This document shows positions 56,205 through 64,000 of a DNA stretch of 64,000 nucleotides, one piece after another; positions within the stretch are counted from its first letter, which is position 1; each line of letters starts with the position of its first letter. The stretch is taken from positions 209,161-273,160 of the forward strand of contig PHDJ01000001.1 in NCBI GenBank assembly GCA_002842575.1, given 5' to 3'. The notes under the pieces are model-generated. The model saw only the letters and a list, made by a program, of their open reading frames with translations, ran no database searches and was not told the origin of the DNA. The stretch is from Bacteroidetes bacterium HGW-Bacteroidetes-2. Lineage in GTDB: Bacteria; Bacteroidota; Bacteroidia; Flavobacteriales; Flavobacteriaceae. The translations under genes and the position numbers were made by a program.

Positions 56205-57521
56205 TTAATTGTTTAGTTTTTCTAAAACGATGTTAGCCACAAAATAACCCTGTTTTGAACCTTCATTTACCCCTTGCATATAATGAATGCCTCCATAAAA
56301 TCTACTTAAATCTACTTGTCTGGCAGCTTCTTTAAAGGAATTAAAAGAGCGACTTTCTAAGTCAAAACGCAATTGTGTATTGTCTTCAAAAAAATAATTT
56401 TCCCCAAAAATAGCGGTAAGAACGCCTGCCGCCGATGCAGATGTAGCGCTATGCCCACTGGTATATTCAGGAAAAGGTGGTGTTTGTAAAACAGGCAACC
56501 ATTGTGGGTCAAAATATTCTTGAATGTAGGTTACAGGTCGTACCAAATCGGTTTTATATTTCAAATGCCAAGCAGCAATAACGGCATCAAACATGGCAAT
56601 TGAAGTAAGAGTGTATGCCTTTGTGGTTTTAAAATAATTTGAATTTTCTTTAGCCGTTATTTGATCAATAATGTGCATCCAATGCCCTGCGGGGGCAAAT
56701 TTATGAATGGTTTGAATCATGTGTCCTTTGTGAATGGTAAGTATCGGATTACAATCCCAAAACCAAGCTATTTTTTGTTTTTCCTCTGTAGTGTTTTTTG
56801 ATTCTTCATATACTTCTGCCACCATTTTATAAAAATCGGAATCTTTAGAAACATCGTATTTAGGCAATGCTGCCGGCACATAAACCGATGGGCTATCTAT
56901 GACTAAGGGTCTGATTTTATCCCAATGTGGTTCTAATGCAGTTTCATAGTCTGGAGGAGTTTCTCTCCAGTTTTCAGGTTTTTTTGTGCTTGTAAATCTA
57001 TCATAGGTGCGGGTTTCATTATACATATCCTTATCAATCCAGTCACTTAGGTGTTGAGCAATTGCTGCTGCATAACTTTCGGATGCTTGGATGGTTTTCT
57101 CAGACAGTTTATTTTCTATTGCTTTGTCCTTAATATTTTGAGATAGGGAATCTATAAGGTGTTCAGAAAAAATTAATTTTTTTGCGGTTTTTGAAAACGT
57201 CAACAATGCAGCTAGTTCTGCATTTACATTTTCTTTGCTTGGTTTAGGCAAGTCTGAAAGTCCATTTAATTTATTGGAAATATCCACAAGACTATCTGTA
57301 TAAAAACTTTGTAATGTTACATAATGTGCAATATGTGAATAGGCATAAATTCTGGTTGCAATGGGTGGGGTAAATGCGTCTTCCATGACTGCTTCTAATA
57401 AAGCAAGATTGACCTGATTGAGGTCTTGTGTGCTAAAAACTTGTTTGTTTGAAGTGTCTGTGTTTTTACAAGAAAAAAGAAGAAAAAAACCCAGAATAAA
57501 TAAAAAATATAGAGTTCTCAT
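56205..57521 (-). CDS. vanadium-dependent haloperoxidase-like PAP2 lipoprotein
   Basis: From the Met at 57521 (MRTLYFLFILGFFLLFSC, then KNTDTS) the protein is a 438-residue predicted lipoprotein. An in-frame start seven codons earlier is less likely. The PAP2/vanadate-binding signature is split: KTDLVRPVTY (Lys, Arg), YTSGHSATSASAAGVL (SGHS, about 356-366) and RFYGGIHYMQGVNEG (Arg and His). It may oxidise halides with peroxide, or act as an acid phosphatase. The family in Bacteroidota is mostly uncharacterised. It forms an operon with the FG-GAP/ASPIC protein. Confidence 0.88.
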   Translation of the reverse strand: MRTLYFLFILGFFLLFSCKNTDTSNKQVFSTQDLNQVNLALLEAVMEDAFTPPIATRIYAYSHIAHYVTLQSFYTDSLVDISNKLNGLSDLPKPSKENVNAELAALLTFSKTAKKLIFSEHLIDSLSQNIKDKAIENKLSEKTIQASESYAAAIAQHLSDWIDKDMYNETRTYDRFTSTKKPENWRETPPDYETALEPHWDKIRPLVIDSPSVYVPAALPKYDVSKDSDFYKMVAEVYEESKNTTEEKQKIAWFWDCNPILTIHKGHMIQTIHKFAPAGHWMHIIDQITAKENSNYFKTTKAYTLTSIAMFDAVIAAWHLKYKTDLVRPVTYIQEYFDPQWLPVLQTPPFPEYTSGHSATSASAAGVLTAIFGENYFFEDNTQLRFDLESRSFNSFKEAARQVDLSRFYGGIHYMQGVNEGSKQGYFVANIVLEKLNN

Positions 57522-57590
57522 TTGATGTTTTTTAAAACTCAAATGTAGTTAAACTTATCTTAAAATTTTAATTTGTTGTACATAATATTC

Positions 57591-58373
57591 TTAAAACCCA
57601 GGAAACTCTGCCTTTCTTTTTTCTATAAATGCGGAGGTGCCTTCTTTAAAATCTGCCGTGCCAAAACAATTGCCAAATTCTTTTATTTCTGTATGAAATC
57701 CATTAACACTATCTTCAAAATTTGCATTTATTGCTTTAATGGCGGAAGCAATTGCGACAGGGGAATTTTTCATAATTTTTTGTGCAATGGTTTCGGCAAA
57801 AGAGAGTAATTCTTCTTGGGTAGTAATGTGATTTATTAAACCGTATTCTAAAGCTTTTTGTGCATCAATCATTCCTGCGGTCATTATCATTTCCATAGCG
57901 CGTCCTTTGCCTACCAATTGCGGAAGCCGTTGCGTGCCGCCATAACCTGGAATTACGCCGAGGGAAACTTCGGGCAAACCCATTTTGGCATTATCGCTTG
58001 CTATCCTAAAATGTGCTGCCATGGCTAATTCTAAACCTCCTCCTAGTGCAAATCCGTTTACTGCGGCTATAACGGGTGTAGATAAATTTGCGACAAAATC
58101 AAAAAGTAGTGTTTGACCTTCGGCGGCAAGTTTAGATCCTTCTTCTATACTAAAATTGGCAAATTCACTAATATCTGCCCCAGCTACAAAAGCTTTCTCA
58201 CCACTTCCGGTAATAAGAATTACTTTGGTGTTTTTATCGGCATCTGCTTGCTCAAATGCCATCCGCAACTCTTTAATCGTTGCACGATTTAGCGCATTTA
58301 ATTTGGTTGGTCTGTTTATGGTAATTTTAGTTATGTGATTGGTTGTTGTTACTAAAAGGTTTTCAAATATCAT
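57591..58373 (-). CDS. enoyl-CoA hydratase/isomerase (crotonase family)
   Basis: The 260-residue enzyme has the crotonase fold: NRPTKLNALNRATIKEL near the N-terminus, oxyanion loop EKAFVAGADISEF, GGGLELAMAAHFRIA with the first catalytic Glu (about 113) and GLPEVSLGVIPGYGGTQRL with the second (about 133). Having both Glu residues supports true hydratase activity in fatty-acid or amino-acid breakdown. The ATG overlaps the histidine kinase stop by 11 bases. Acyl-chain specificity is unknown. Confidence 0.92.
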   Translation of the reverse strand: MIFENLLVTTTNHITKITINRPTKLNALNRATIKELRMAFEQADADKNTKVILITGSGEKAFVAGADISEFANFSIEEGSKLAAEGQTLLFDFVANLSTPVIAAVNGFALGGGLELAMAAHFRIASDNAKMGLPEVSLGVIPGYGGTQRLPQLVGKGRAMEMIMTAGMIDAQKALEYGLINHITTQEELLSFAETIAQKIMKNSPVAIASAIKAINANFEDSVNGFHTEIKEFGNCFGTADFKEGTSAFIEKRKAEFPGF

Positions 58374-59850
58374 GTGTTGCTGTTTTAAAGTTAGAATCTT
58401 CTACTAATATAGGAAAGGTAACGGTAAAGATAGTTCCTTTTCCTTCTTGTGAAGTAAAGGAGATACTGCCGCCATAGGTTTCTACAATGTTTTTTACCAT
58501 TGCCAAACCAAGACCCATTCCACTACTTTTTGTGGTGAATTTGGGTTCAAATATTTTTGATTTGTTTTCTTTTGAAATTCCAATACCGTTGTCTGTAACG
58601 GTAATCAGAGCCTGATTTTCTTTAGAAAGCACCTCCACTTTAACAAAAGGATTTGCTATTTCTGAAACCGACTGAGTGGCGTTTTTAACTAAGTTAGTGA
58701 TGATTCGGATGAGTTGTGTTCGATCTAATTTTACGATTATTTCCTTTTCTTCGGAAATAAATTGAATAAATTCTTCATTAAAAATGTCTAAAGCAAGTTT
58801 GGTTATTTTTACTATGTTTAGGGTTTCATCTTTTTGCGCGGGCATATTAGCATAGGTAGAAAATGCAGATGCTATGGAGCCCATTGTGTCTATTTGCTGA
58901 ATCATCGTAGAACTAAATTCTTTTACTTTTTCTAGAATTTTTGGATCTTCTGGATTAAATTTTCGCTCAAAACTTTGTACCGTCAATCGCATAGGGGTTA
59001 ATGGGTTTTTGATTTCATGAGCTACCTGTTTTGCCATTTCACGCCAAGCTGTTTCACGCTCATTTGCTGCTAAAGCTGCTGCACTATTTTCTAATTCATC
59101 AATCATATTGTTGTAAGCAGTTACAACTGTTGCTATTTCTTCACTCGCATTTTGAATGTCAATCTTTTTATTTGCCTTGTCTAACCGCGTATTTTTAATT
59201 TTTTCGCTAATGGCGTTTAAAGATTTTGTGATGTGTTTTGACAAAAAGTAGGAAAGAATGATGGCTATTAAAATCATAAAGAGATAGACTTCTCCCAACT
59301 TCATTAAAAAATCGGTTAACTCTCTATTTATAAAATCATCATCTTCAATATACGGCAAATTAAGAATAGCAATAGGCTTGAAATAATTATCTGTTATATA
59401 AGAATAGGAGGAAAGATAGTTTTGATTATTTTCCTTAAAACGTTCTACATATTTCTTGTTGATGGAATATTTTAAACCTTCTAAAACATGTTCGGATATT
59501 TTATGAGAAGGCTCTTCAAAAAACGAAGCTTTAGAGGATTTTAAAAGATTTCCTTCTAAATCAAAAAGGATGACTTCTAGGTTGTGAATGTCTTGAATTT
59601 CATATATTTTATTTCTAAAAATTAACGGAATATTTTTGGTAATCACTTCAAAAGAAGTTTGTCGTAACTCGTAGTTGATGCTCGCTCTTATAGCGTCTTC
59701 TTTACGTTCTAAACGTTCTCTATGATAATTTACTGCTTCTTCTCTATACTGATATATGGTGACTGCGGCAATAAGAATAGAAGCGCCTAATACGAGAAGT
59801 ATCATGGAGAAGAAAATTCTTGTGCGTAAAGAAAATTTGCCTTTTTTCAT
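58363..59850 (-). CDS. membrane sensor histidine kinase (NtrY-like, HAMP)
   Basis: The 495-residue kinase has two transmembrane helices (about 12-32 and 185-207) flanking an extracytoplasmic sensor domain, a HAMP-type linker and a HisKA domain with the phospho-acceptor in AKQVAHEIKNPLTPM (about 280). The HATPase domain shows NLVKNATQS (N box), TDNGIGIS (G1), FTTKSSGMGLGLAM (G2). No response regulator is adjacent, so it is an orphan in this window. The signal is unknown. It is upstream of, and overlaps, the enoyl-CoA hydratase gene. Confidence 0.93.
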   Translation of the reverse strand: MKKGKFSLRTRIFFSMILLVLGASILIAAVTIYQYREEAVNYHRERLERKEDAIRASINYELRQTSFEVITKNIPLIFRNKIYEIQDIHNLEVILFDLEGNLLKSSKASFFEEPSHKISEHVLEGLKYSINKKYVERFKENNQNYLSSYSYITDNYFKPIAILNLPYIEDDDFINRELTDFLMKLGEVYLFMILIAIILSYFLSKHITKSLNAISEKIKNTRLDKANKKIDIQNASEEIATVVTAYNNMIDELENSAAALAANERETAWREMAKQVAHEIKNPLTPMRLTVQSFERKFNPEDPKILEKVKEFSSTMIQQIDTMGSIASAFSTYANMPAQKDETLNIVKITKLALDIFNEEFIQFISEEKEIIVKLDRTQLIRIITNLVKNATQSVSEIANPFVKVEVLSKENQALITVTDNGIGISKENKSKIFEPKFTTKSSGMGLGLAMVKNIVETYGGSISFTSQEGKGTIFTVTFPILVEDSNFKTATHDI

Positions 59851-59929
59851 TTTAATAATGCTTCGTGGGCTAAAAAACTTAAATTAATGTTTAATTTCTA
59901 TATCTTTTTAAGAAACGGAATGCCATTTA

Positions 59930-60469
59930 TTACCCATTGCCTTCGCGAATTCGTTTGTATAATTTAATTCCCAACATGATTAAAACCGAAAATAAAATAA
60001 TACCAATAGTACCATAGATCCAATCAATAGAATTTTTTAAAATTACTAAAAATACCACGGCAAATAAAACGATGGTAGCGCCTTCATTAAAAATACGCAT
60101 GTAATTTGAACTATGCTTTATAATGCCTTTTTGTAATTGTTTGAAATAAATATGGCATTTTATATGGTAAAAGATTAAAAAAACTACAAAAACCAATTTA
60201 ACTTGCATCCAAGCGTCTGTAATAAAAAAGAGTCGAAGTGCTAGCACCCAAACGCCAAATATTAATGCTAAAATCATCGATGGCCAAGAGATGATATACC
60301 AAAGGCGTTTTGCCATTATCTTTAGTTGCTCACCTATAATTTCTTTATCTGGCAAAGGTTTTTTAGAAGCCTCAATCTGGTAAACAAAAAGGCGCACAAT
60401 GTAAAACAACCCGGCAAACCAAGTAATGACAAAAATTAGATGAAGCGATTTTATATAATTATATTCCAT
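59930..60469 (-). CDS. hemJ: HemJ-like protoporphyrinogen oxidase (CopD-family membrane protein)
   Basis: The 179-residue inner-membrane protein has five helices and the HemJ pattern: His in IKSLHLIFVITWFAGLFY (about 10), the basic RLWYIISWPSM loop and VKLVFVVFLIFYHIK with a second His. HemJ oxidises protoporphyrinogen IX, the step before iron insertion by HemH, which is encoded on the same strand 1.4 kb upstream with only the MATE gene between them. The genomic link to hemH supports the assignment. Confidence 0.85.
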   Translation of the reverse strand: MEYNYIKSLHLIFVITWFAGLFYIVRLFVYQIEASKKPLPDKEIIGEQLKIMAKRLWYIISWPSMILALIFGVWVLALRLFFITDAWMQVKLVFVVFLIFYHIKCHIYFKQLQKGIIKHSSNYMRIFNEGATIVLFAVVFLVILKNSIDWIYGTIGIILFSVLIMLGIKLYKRIREGNG

Positions 60470-60515
60470 AATAAAAAATAAGGTGCAATTTACCTTTAAA
60501 AATACAAATTCTAAA

Positions 60516-61871
60516 TTACACTTGTGCCTGTGTTTTTAACTTTAAGCGAATTTCGCGATTTAAAAAATAACCGGTAACAATCGTTGAAGTTACATCGGCT
60601 ATTGGAAAGGAAATCCAAACCCCAAGTTCGCCAAAATATCTCGGTAAAATCAATACTAACGGTATAAAGAAAAAACCTTGACGTGTTAGGGTTAATATTA
60701 AAGCGGGAATCGCTTTTCCAATTGCCTGAAAATAAGCTGCCCCTATCAATTGAATTGCTATGATAGGAATTGCGGCAAAAACCCAACGCATGGCATCTGG
60801 TGTTTCTGTAAGTATTTGGGTATCTGAAGTAAATACCGAAACAATTTCTTCGGCAAAGAACATGATAAACCCAAAAACAAATAAGGCCACAATAGAGGCA
60901 TACATAATGGCTTTATTAATACTCTCCCGCACACGATGGTTTAAATTGGCTCCATAATTATACCCCGCAATTGGTAAAAATCCTTGCGTAACTCCAAGCA
61001 CTGGAAATAAGGCAAACATCAACATTCTGCCAATAATGGCATACACTGCCACAGAAGATTCGCCTCCCAAATCAAACAAAATATTGTTTATTAAAAGATA
61101 CGTAATGCTAACGACTGCTTGTCTTGCCAGGGTAACAAAACCTAGGGTTGTTATTTCTTTTAAAATAAAAAAATGAATGCCAAAATGAGAACTATTAATT
61201 TTTAATTCTGAATTTTTTGAAAGGAAAAACCAAAGTACATAGGCAAAACACATGCCATAAGAAATGGTAGTTGCCCATGCTGCACCTGCCATACCCATAT
61301 CAAAAACATTGATTAACAGGTAATCTAAAACTAAATTTCCAACAGAAGGAATAATCATAGCAATCATAGCAAATTTAGGCTTTCCTTCTGCTCGAATTAC
61401 GGTATTTCCCATCATGCAGAGTGCTAAAAGTGGCACACCATACAGGACAATTCTATAGTAAATTTTTGCGGGTTCAAAGATTTCACCTTTACCCCCAAAA
61501 GCAGGAATTATATCATTGATAAAAACCAAACCCACAACCACCAAAAGGGTACAAAGAAATACGGTAATAGTAATTTGATTTCCGAATGTTTTTAATGCTT
61601 TTAGAGAGTCTTTTGCCCCTAAAGCTCTAGAAATTATAGACGAACCTCCTATGCCTATTGACATTCCCAAAGCGGCAATAAAAAACGAAACTGGAAGCAC
61701 AACATTGATGGCAGCAATGGCTATGGAGCCAATCCAGTTTCCAACAAAAATAGTATCCACAAGGATATTTAGTGACATCACTAAAATACCTATAGACGCT
61801 GGCAAAGCTTGTTGAATAAGAAGTTTTCCTATAGGTTTTGACCTTAAATTTTCTGAGCGGGAAACTTTCAT
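60516..61871 (-). CDS. MATE family multidrug/sodium antiporter
   Basis: The protein starts at the ATG at 61871 (MKVSRSENLRSKPIGKLLIQQ), overlapping the hemH stop by one base (TAATG). An earlier in-frame start lies inside hemH and is rejected. The 451-residue membrane protein has 12 helices in two pseudo-repeats, with typical MATE segments such as LNILVDTIFVGNWIG and PVLGVTQGFLPIAGYNYGA. It exports cationic compounds using a Na+ or H+ gradient. Sitting between hemH and hemJ, it might export porphyrins, but this is speculation. Confidence 0.92.
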   Translation of the reverse strand: MKVSRSENLRSKPIGKLLIQQALPASIGILVMSLNILVDTIFVGNWIGSIAIAAINVVLPVSFFIAALGMSIGIGGSSIISRALGAKDSLKALKTFGNQITITVFLCTLLVVVGLVFINDIIPAFGGKGEIFEPAKIYYRIVLYGVPLLALCMMGNTVIRAEGKPKFAMIAMIIPSVGNLVLDYLLINVFDMGMAGAAWATTISYGMCFAYVLWFFLSKNSELKINSSHFGIHFFILKEITTLGFVTLARQAVVSITYLLINNILFDLGGESSVAVYAIIGRMLMFALFPVLGVTQGFLPIAGYNYGANLNHRVRESINKAIMYASIVALFVFGFIMFFAEEIVSVFTSDTQILTETPDAMRWVFAAIPIIAIQLIGAAYFQAIGKAIPALILTLTRQGFFFIPLVLILPRYFGELGVWISFPIADVTSTIVTGYFLNREIRLKLKTQAQV

Positions 61872-62914
61872 TAAGCTATTGCGGTTTCTATATCCAATAA
61901 TGCCCAATGATCTATCCAGCCGCTAAGTATTCCCACCCAATCCTCTCGCGTATTTATACATGGAATAGTGGTGAACTCTTTTCCTCCCACTTCGTAAAAT
62001 AGTTCTGCACCTTCCATGGCAATTTCTTCTAACGTTTCTAAACAATCGCTTACAAATGCTGGAGTGACAATCGCCATTTTTTTTATTCCTTCTAAGCCAA
62101 GTCGTTCAATAGTTCTATCGGTATAAGGCTGTAACCACGGGTCAAAACCCAATCTAGATTGAAAGGATGTGCTGAAGGAGCCTTCTTTTAATCCTAACTT
62201 TTCCGCTACCAAACGTGTAGTTTCATAGCATTGATGACGATAACAAAACGGATGTGCCAGCGAAGCACTTTGGCAGCATTGCCCATCTATTTTACAATGC
62301 GACTTTGTTATATCACTTTTACGTATATGCCGTTCTGGAACACCGTGATAACTAAACAAAAGATGCTCTTGGCCTAATCCTTCCAATTTTTCGGCTATGC
62401 TGTTAGAAAGCACTTCTATGTATTCCGGCTTGTTGTAAAAAGCAGGAATAGAGGAAAGTTTCATTTCCGGGAAATATTTTTCACGCAACTCTTTGGCTAA
62501 AACTAAAATGGTTTCTGTGGTTGCCATTGCAAATTGTGGATACAACGGCACAACAAGAACTTCTGTTATGCCTTGATCATAAAGTTTTTGCAAACCCTTT
62601 TTTATGGTCATGCTGCCGTAACGCATAGCTAAAGCTACGGGTACACTAGTGTGTGCGTCCACTTTTTCCTGCAGTCGTTCTGAAAGTACAATAAGTGGAG
62701 ATCCTTCCTTCCACCATATTTTTTTATAAGCAGCCGCTGATTTTTTTGGTCGTGTATTTAAGATAATTCCTTTTACAAGAAAGGCTCTAAACCAATACGG
62801 AACATCAATAACACGCTCGTCCATTAAAAATTCACCGAGATATTTTTTTACGTCTTTAGGGTCTGTACTATCCGGAGAGCCCAAGTTTACAAGAAGAACA
62901 CCTTTATTGCTCAT
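61871..62914 (-). CDS. hemH: ferrochelatase
   Basis: From the ATG at 62914 (MSNKGVLLVNLGSPDS) the protein is 347 residues. An upstream start at 62947 adds 11 unsupported residues. Signatures: LLFSYHGVPERHIRKSD with the metal-handling His, VTPAFVSDCLETLEEI with the conserved Glu. Between them is a cysteine-rich insert (SHCKIDGQCCQ, then FCYRHQCYE). Such clusters in some bacterial ferrochelatases bind [2Fe-2S]; that is an inference here. It inserts Fe(II) into protoporphyrin IX. It is translationally coupled to the MATE gene. Confidence 0.95.
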   Translation of the reverse strand: MSNKGVLLVNLGSPDSTDPKDVKKYLGEFLMDERVIDVPYWFRAFLVKGIILNTRPKKSAAAYKKIWWKEGSPLIVLSERLQEKVDAHTSVPVALAMRYGSMTIKKGLQKLYDQGITEVLVVPLYPQFAMATTETILVLAKELREKYFPEMKLSSIPAFYNKPEYIEVLSNSIAEKLEGLGQEHLLFSYHGVPERHIRKSDITKSHCKIDGQCCQSASLAHPFCYRHQCYETTRLVAEKLGLKEGSFSTSFQSRLGFDPWLQPYTDRTIERLGLEGIKKMAIVTPAFVSDCLETLEEIAMEGAELFYEVGGKEFTTIPCINTREDWVGILSGWIDHWALLDIETAIA

Positions 62915-63008
62915 AAGTTGTTTGCTTTTAATAGTACAAAAGTACACTATTGTAATGTGGAGATGTTTTAAAAACGTATAAAATAAATGAATAGCAATAT
63001 AAGAAGTA

Positions 63009-63521
63009 TTACCCTTTTTGTAATTTTAGCACTTTGGTGTTTTTAGGTTCCACCTCATCTAATTCGTTGTTTTGCGTATTTCCGGGAAATATAAGATTAG
63101 TGCTGCTATATATGGTGCCAAAAGTTTCGGCAGCATAAAAAACTTGTGATATGGCATCAATAATTTGATTTTCAGTTAATTCTTTTAAAGGATGAATAAA
63201 TACCGACCAAAGTATTTTGTTGGAAATGGCATATTTAACATCAAGTGCGGTATGAAAATTTGCGGATAATGCATGTTTAAGCTCTTCTTCTGAAAGATTT
63301 TCAACTTCTGTAATGGGCGTCATAATTCGCATTCTGTTATTGTTTTGGTCTGTTAAACACAAAAAGGTGCGTTCTTCTAGGACAAATTGCCAACGACCGT
63401 CTTCTCCTTGGGTTTCCTCAGAAACTTTTTGAATTATTTCTCCTAATACTTGGTTGGTGGTATTTTGGCTTATAGCTATAAAACTTATAAATAGTACTAC
63501 AAAAGGGAGTGTCTTTTTCAT
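63009..63521 (-). CDS. exported protein of unknown function
   Basis: From the Met at 63521 (MKKTLPFVVLFISFIAISQ) the protein is 170 residues with a clear signal peptide. A longer frame to 63629 adds 36 residues without homology. The mature part is mixed alpha/beta (TFLCLTDQNNNRMRIMTP; LKELTENQIIDAISQVFYAAETFG) and ends in a basic, hydrophilic tail. No known domain was recognised. It lies about 95 bp upstream of hemH on the same strand. Confidence 0.7.
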   Translation of the reverse strand: MKKTLPFVVLFISFIAISQNTTNQVLGEIIQKVSEETQGEDGRWQFVLEERTFLCLTDQNNNRMRIMTPITEVENLSEEELKHALSANFHTALDVKYAISNKILWSVFIHPLKELTENQIIDAISQVFYAAETFGTIYSSTNLIFPGNTQNNELDEVEPKNTKVLKLQKG

Positions 63522-63685
63522 GATTGGTTTTTTTATATAAAGTGTGTGCAAATTAGTTGATAAAGAATACAATAGTCTTAAAAAATAATAAAAACATACA
63601 TTATATGCTATTAAAAATACAAAAAGCAAACCTAATTAAAATTAGATTTGCTTTAAAAAATAAAAGGTTTTTATATTGAAGTCGT

Positions 63686-63907
63686 TTATTTTTTAATAAA
63701 TTTATACCTTTCTATAGTTTTATTTGAAAAAACAAGCTCAATTAGATACATCCCGGGAAGTAAACCAGATATGTCAATCCCATTACTTCCCTGCTTCCAC
63801 TCATGCTGAATAGGCTGACCTAAAAGTGTGAAAATTTTAACTAGGGTAGGTGGTTCTTTTACATTGAAATTTAGGGTATCATCAACTGGATTAGGATATA
63901 TAAAAAA
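63686..63907 (-). pseudogene. orphan T9SS type A C-terminal sorting-domain fragment
   Basis: On the minus strand the frame between an in-frame TGA (63910-63908) and the stop at 63688-63686 reads FFIYPNPVDDTLNFNVKE, PPTLVKIFTLLGQPI, GIDISGLLPGMYLIELVF and ends RYKFIKK. This is a complete T9SS sorting domain without the protein it belongs to. There is no usable start codon and no upstream coding frame before the right edge. It is probably the tail of a deleted or decayed secreted-protein gene. Confidence 0.75.
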
Positions 63908-63938
63908 TCACTACTAACCGACTAAATATTTTCAAGAC

Positions 63939-63972
63939 AAAGGGCTACTTTTAACAGTAAGCCCTTTTTTTT
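63939..63972 (+). terminator. plus-strand terminator hairpin near the right edge
   Basis: AAAGGGCT and AGCCCTTT form an 8-bp perfect stem around a 13-base loop, followed by T residues. It is oriented for plus-strand transcription, yet no plus-strand gene precedes it within 10 kb. It may have been stranded when the gene next to the sorting-domain fragment was lost. Confidence 0.65.
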
Positions 63973-64000
63973 CATACTTTTTGCGTGTCTAAAGCCAAAA

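Overview
The window is a stretch of chromosome from a member of the Bacteroidota, most likely a marine-type Flavobacteriaceae. The support is low G+C, SusC/SusD/SusE genes, two type IX secretion (T9SS) C-terminal sorting domains (one orphaned), GLPGLI-family proteins, TAnnTTTG promoter -7 boxes with little Shine-Dalgarno signal, and several typical flavobacterial gene neighbourhoods. No rRNA, tRNA, CRISPR array, IS transposase or integrase was recognised.

Layout. 0.1-3.6 kb: sulfur-handling genes (beta-lactamase-fold/double-rhodanese protein, TauE/SafE permease, Crp/Fnr regulator) and a DUF1801 protein. 3.7-28.2 kb: a starch/maltodextrin utilisation locus. The minus strand carries SusC, SusD, a SusE-type lipoprotein and a T9SS-exported amylase. 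The plus strand carries a LacI regulator, a GPH-type sugar permease, beta-phosphoglucomutase, a GH65 phosphorylase and three GH13 enzymes, running straight into pfkA, gap, a BadF-type sugar kinase and pgi. Together they could bind and cut starch, import maltodextrin, phosphorolyse maltose and feed glycolysis. A 16-bp palindromic LacI-type operator lies in the divergent promoter region and a partial copy precedes pfkA. 28.3-39.3 kb: DUF4168 protein, RseP protease, a cysteine-rich redox trio (DUF2024, MarR-type, thioredoxin-like), SCO1, feoA-feoB plus a tiny Cys-rich partner, two M14 peptidase paralogues (one apparently dead) and a small beta-barrel protein.

39.4-42.0 kb: aroQ, then an Eco47II-type restriction-modification pair that has displaced most of a thioredoxin-family gene, leaving its C-terminal codons. 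42.0-43.6 kb: ZIP transporter and DtxR/MntR-type regulator with a palindromic box that recurs before feoA.

43.6-50.8 kb is the most unusual region. An intact TerB/DnaJ-domain gene at the right is followed by three cargo modules, and after each cargo lies a decayed copy of the 3' end of that same DnaJ gene, all in the same orientation. The modules are (1) an Xre/RES toxin-antitoxin pair, (2) a small secreted peptide plus a GLPGLI protein, and (3) a Cys-rich small peptide plus a GLPGLI protein plus a TonB-receptor-like protein. The two peptide modules share a promoter with a G-tract in the spacer. Four cargo genes carry a frameshift or stop, three of them at sites that resemble recoding sites.

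50.9-64 kb: ordinary housekeeping and envelope genes (bacilliredoxin, acyltransferase, HD hydrolase, FG-GAP/ASPIC lipoprotein with a vanadium-haloperoxidase-like lipoprotein, enoyl-CoA hydratase, histidine kinase, hemJ, MATE pump, hemH), ending with an orphan T9SS sorting-domain fragment.
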